Positions 6,626 through 9,130 of a DNA stretch of 9,130 bases are shown here, in pieces. Position 1 is the first letter of the stretch. Every line of letters starts with the position of its first letter. The position numbers and the translations under genes were made by a program. The stretch is from Bacteroidales bacterium Bact_20 (lineage in GTDB: Bacteria > Bacteroidota > Bacteroidia > Bacteroidales > DTU049): assembly GCA_001603615.1 (NCBI GenBank), contig LUZL01000176.1, positions 1-9,130 on the forward strand, read 5' to 3'. A model generated the notes under the pieces. It did no database searches and was not told where the DNA came from. It worked only from the letters and a program-made list of their open reading frames with translations.

Positions 6626-8185
6626 ATGAAACGATCGAGTTTATTTATTTGGATAGGAATTAGCCTATCTATAGGTATAATCCTTGGATGGATACTTAAT
6701 AATAGACAACCAAAATTTAATCTTTACAAGAATGAAGGAAAAATATATGAAATAATAAAATATCTAGAAGAAAATTATGTAGATTCTGTGAATTTCAAAC
6801 AATTAGAAGATTTATCTATTGAGAAACTTTTATCTTCATTAGACCCACACTCTACCTATCTAACCAAGGAAGACATAATAGCAAGTACAGATCCAGTATT
6901 AGGTGAATTTGAAGGAATAGGTATACAATTTAGAATGGAAAAAGATACTGTAAGGGTTATATATGTAATACCTAATGGGCCTGCATATAAAAAAGGTCTA
7001 CAAGCTGGCGATAAAATTATTGAAGTAGATGGTAAACCCATAGCAGGACAAAAAATGAAAGATTTGGATATAGTGAAAATGCTAAAAGGCCCCAAGGGGA
7101 CTAAAGTAACTGTAGGGATAAAGCGTGTCGGCTATGAAGGTATAATATATTATGAGCTAATAAGAGATGTGATCCCTTTGATAACTGTGAATGCTAGTTT
7201 TCTAATAAACTCCAATACTGGTTATATAAGTGTAAATAGTTTCTCCTCAAAAACTGCAGATGAATTTAAAAATGCTCTTAGAAATCTGAAAAATGAATAT
7301 AAAATTAAAAATTTAATTATAGATTTACGTGACAATGGAGGTGGAGTCTTAGAAAGTGCCGTAGAAGTAGCAAATATATTTTTACCCCAAGGAGCTTTAA
7401 TAGTATATATAGAAGGAGACCATAGACCTAGAAAAGAATATAAAGCATGGGGAGACACACTAGGGAATGGTCTTAATGTAGCAGTATTAGTAAATCAATT
7501 TACAGCATCTGCATCAGAAATCGTTGCTGGAGCCTTACAAGATAATGATAGAGCTACTATTATAGGTAAAAGAACATTTGGAAAAGGGTTAGTTCAAGAA
7601 CAAATAATGTTAAAAGATACTACTGCCCTTAGGATAACTGTAGCTAGATATTATACTCCATCAGGTAGATGCATTCAGCGTCCATACAACGAAGGATATG
7701 AAAAATATTTTTTAGATTACTACGAATCTATATTAGACACAACAACTTTACAATCATTAATTAAAAATATAGATACAGTTAAATATTATACAGTAAAAGG
7801 TAGAGAAGTATATGGTAATGGAGGTATAATGCCAGATACTATCATTGTAAAGGATTATGATATACCAATACTTACATTTTCTAAGACATTAGGTTCCAAA
7901 ACATTTTATGATAATTTAACTGAGTACGTTCAAAATCATAGGCAAGAATTGTTGAAACTATATCCTAATGAAGATATTTTTGCGAAAAAATATAAAATAA
8001 CAAATGAACAAATGAAGCTGTTATTAGGAGAAAGTTATTATTATATAGGGGACAAATATAGAAGTACATTTGCTATATTAATAAGCAGTTATATAGCGAG
8101 GGAATTATATTCACCTGCGGCATATATGAAGGTTAGTTATCCAATAGATAAATGCATACAGACTGCGTTAGGGTTATTTAAGTAA
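6626..8185 (+). CDS. ctpA: Membrane-anchored PDZ-S41 carboxy-terminal processing protease
   Basis: A serine protease of the CtpA/Prc family (MEROPS S41A) that trims or degrades envelope proteins from their C-termini. Residues 7-24 form an uncleaved-looking N-terminal membrane anchor, so the protease probably faces the periplasm. Next come a helical segment ending LSSLDPHSTYLTKED (69-83), a PDZ domain (about 95-167) with NGPAYKKGLQAGDKIIEVDG (117-136), and the S41 core (about 175-350) with LIIDLRDNGGG (230-240) and TASASEIVAGALQDNDRA (293-310). GKRTFGKGLVQ lies at 314-324. Nucleophile S295, general base K320 (25 residues later, as in the family) and Q324 are all present, so it should be active. 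A C-terminal extension of about 170 residues, typical of the longer Bacteroidota forms, has no motif I can name. The 519-residue length is normal. The start ATG at 6626 opens straight into the anchor. A terminator follows 7 bp after the stop, so ctpA is probably monocistronic. The substrate is not deducible here. Confidence 0.95.
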   Translation: MKRSSLFIWIGISLSIGIILGWILNNRQPKFNLYKNEGKIYEIIKYLEENYVDSVNFKQLEDLSIEKLLSSLDPHSTYLTKEDIIASTDPVLGEFEGIGIQFRMEKDTVRVIYVIPNGPAYKKGLQAGDKIIEVDGKPIAGQKMKDLDIVKMLKGPKGTKVTVGIKRVGYEGIIYYELIRDVIPLITVNASFLINSNTGYISVNSFSSKTADEFKNALRNLKNEYKIKNLIIDLRDNGGGVLESAVEVANIFLPQGALIVYIEGDHRPRKEYKAWGDTLGNGLNVAVLVNQFTASASEIVAGALQDNDRATIIGKRTFGKGLVQEQIMLKDTTALRITVARYYTPSGRCIQRPYNEGYEKYFLDYYESILDTTTLQSLIKNIDTVKYYTVKGREVYGNGGIMPDTIIVKDYDIPILTFSKTLGSKTFYDNLTEYVQNHRQELLKLYPNEDIFAKKYKITNEQMKLLLGESYYYIGDKYRSTFAILISSYIARELYSPAAYMKVSYPIDKCIQTALGLFK

Positions 8186-8192
8186 GATGTGG

Positions 8193-8243
8193 TAGAGAGC
8201 TATTAAAAAATTTTTTTTAATAGCTCTCTATTTTATTTTTTTT
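8193..8243 (+). terminator. Intrinsic terminator of ctpA
   Basis: An 18-bp perfect inverted repeat, TAGAGAGCTATTAAAAAA (8193-8210) against 8213-8230, is followed directly by a T-rich tract (8231-8243). The inner A6/T6 part would probably open into a larger loop, leaving a stem of about 12 bp. It starts 7 bp after the ctpA stop. The opposite strand has no T-run after the stem, so it should work only for plus-strand transcription. Confidence 0.9.
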
Positions 8244-8290
8244 ATGTTTCAAATAATTAATGATATTAATATAATATTAAAATTATTATA

Positions 8291-8298
8291 TATATTTG
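8291..8298 (+). promoter_or_regulatory. Possible -7 box of the transposase gene
   Basis: TATATTTG is a full TAnnTTTG match ending 11 nt before the ATG at 8310 and 17 nt before the alternative ATG at 8316. The second distance fits the 15-19 nt seen at four other genes in the window, slightly favouring 8316 as the start. No clear -33 TTG is present at the preferred distance. Confidence 0.35.
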
Positions 8299-8309
8299 CC
8301 AAAAATTTA

Positions 8310-9130
8310 ATGTTTATGAAGACTCTAGTTAATAACATCAACGACCATGTGGCTCTGAGTAAGGAAAACTCCAAAACTTTCTATGATAATCTCTACGATT
8401 TCCTATTACAAAACGATGCTGACGTAGTAGATTACCAAGGTCTAAAACTTCAAAGTACTCCACCACTTTGTCCAGGCTGCCATAGCAACCATATCGTTAG
8501 AAATGGCAAACAAAAAGGAATACAAAATTATCTCTGCAGACACTGTGGTAGGCAATTCAGAGTCACTACTGGTACTTTTGTGTATCGATTGCAGAAACAT
8601 CAGCAAATGCTAGAATACATTCGCTGCATGGTTGCAGGTAAAAGTTTAAGAGCTTGTGCTAAAGAAGTAGGCATCAGCCTAGGTACTAGCTTCACTTGGA
8701 GACACAAAATATTAGCAGCTTTGAAAAGTTTTGATAAAAATGTTAACTTTTTTGGCATAGTAGAAATAGACGAACTGCTAATGGATTATTCTGAAAAAGG
8801 TAGAAAGTATTCTAGTGCTAAAGAAATGAAACAAGCGTTGAGAAAAAAGCCCAAAAAGGTAGCTGTATTAGTTGCTACAGATAGAAGTGGTAATATTCTG
8901 TTTAGAAACACTGAAGATAAGAAAGTAAGAACTGAGGACATAGAGAAATTTCTAAAACCTAGGATAAACGAAGATGCAGTTATATGTACAAGTACTAAAA
9001 GTGCATTTAGACATATCAGAAAGAGCAAAATTAAGCACAAAGAGATAGTGGGAACAAAGAAAAGAAAGCGAGGTATCTACAACACTGCTACAGTAAAGGC
9101 TAAATCAGAGAATTTTACCAAATGGATATA
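8310..9130 (+). CDS. IS1595-like transposase, 3' end beyond window
   Basis: The frame is open from ATG 8310 (or 8316) to the window end, about 273 codons. An N-terminal zinc ribbon has C54-x2-C57 and C76-x2-C79, with YLCRHCGRQFRVTTGT (74-89) as in IS1595/ISXO2-type transposases. A helix-turn-helix-like segment follows, GKSLRACAKEVGISLGTSFT (110-129) and WRHKIL (130-135). An RNase H-fold part then begins with EIDEL (152-156), where D154 is the first catalytic Asp, and VLVATDRSGNILF. At the second catalytic position the family normally has C-T-D; here it reads C226-T-S228. The later GIYN...VKAKSENFTKW region is where the family usually has YH-x-Q-x-VNAYHS-x-LK. Two of three catalytic positions therefore look substituted, so the protein may be inactive even though its frame is intact. 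The right end is not in view. Confidence 0.85.
   Translation, partial: MFMKTLVNNINDHVALSKENSKTFYDNLYDFLLQNDADVVDYQGLKLQSTPPLCPGCHSNHIVRNGKQKGIQNYLCRHCGRQFRVTTGTFVYRLQKHQQMLEYIRCMVAGKSLRACAKEVGISLGTSFTWRHKILAALKSFDKNVNFFGIVEIDELLMDYSEKGRKYSSAKEMKQALRKKPKKVAVLVATDRSGNILFRNTEDKKVRTEDIEKFLKPRINEDAVICTSTKSAFRHIRKSKIKHKEIVGTKKRKRGIYNTATVKAKSENFTKWI
8310..9130 (+). mobile_element. Partial insertion sequence, IS1595-like, left side only
   Basis: The transposase gene marks an insertion element running off the window. Its left end must fall between the ctpA terminator (8243) and the start codon (8310), because ctpA and its terminator are intact. That 66-bp stretch is almost pure A/T, and I cannot pick out a terminal inverted repeat or the 8-bp target duplication without the right end. 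The element caused no visible damage to ctpA. Confidence 0.6.

Noticed and set aside
8193..8230. Inverted repeat after ctpA as the left end of the insertion element
   Set aside because: It is followed by a T-tract and sits 7 bp after the ctpA stop, which fits an intrinsic terminator. Element ends would not form an adjacent perfect hairpin.
8341..9130. Higher GC in the transposase gene as a sign of recent transfer
   Set aside because: Hand counts give 23 of 60 G+C at 8341-8400 against 12 of 60 at 4141-4200. However, fhs, a conserved chromosomal gene, reaches 25 of 60 at 541-600, so the contrast mostly separates conserved from unconstrained genes.

Overview
The window looks like chromosomal DNA of an AT-rich member of the Bacteroidota. 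Four observations support this. The Rho factor has a long disordered insert ahead of its RNA-binding domain. Lipoprotein and outer-envelope genes of Bacteroidota type are present. Starts lack Shine-Dalgarno sequences. At least five transcription units have a TAnnTTTG-type -7 box just upstream of the start codon. Species or genus cannot be fixed from this sequence. The WaaA (KdtA) gene implies an outer membrane with Kdo-containing LPS.

Layout. Bases 1-3478 carry minus-strand genes. In transcription order they are a small basic lipoprotein (3478-3131), a Rieske-like lipoprotein (3127-2705), the Kdo transferase waaA/kdtA (2634-1369) and formate-tetrahydrofolate ligase fhs (1328 to beyond base 1, C-terminus missing). 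The two lipoprotein genes are 3 bp apart. waaA has its own strong promoter match, and fhs follows 40 bp later with no visible promoter. A short AT-rich divergent promoter region (3479-3655) leads to a plus-strand gene for a secreted, probably beta-barrel protein (3656-4561). This gene converges on minus-strand rho (6376-4568) with only 6 bp between the stop codons. A 249-bp divergent region (6377-6625) separates rho from plus-strand ctpA (6626-8185), a membrane-anchored PDZ-S41 protease. ctpA ends in a clear intrinsic terminator (8193-8243). After it comes a plus-strand IS1595-like transposase gene (8310 to beyond 9130) that is cut by the window edge.

Function. Most of the window is housekeeping: one-carbon metabolism (fhs), LPS core assembly (waaA), transcription termination (rho) and envelope proteolysis (ctpA). 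Three envelope proteins have no assigned role. No CRISPR array, tRNA, rRNA, defence system or secretion locus is visible. The points most worth a second look are a Rieske-fold lipoprotein lacking the normal [2Fe-2S] ligands, a transposase whose DDE/DDH catalytic positions appear substituted, an unusual Rho (variant P-loop and long Asn/Ser-rich insert), and the uniform short distance between -7 boxes and start codons.
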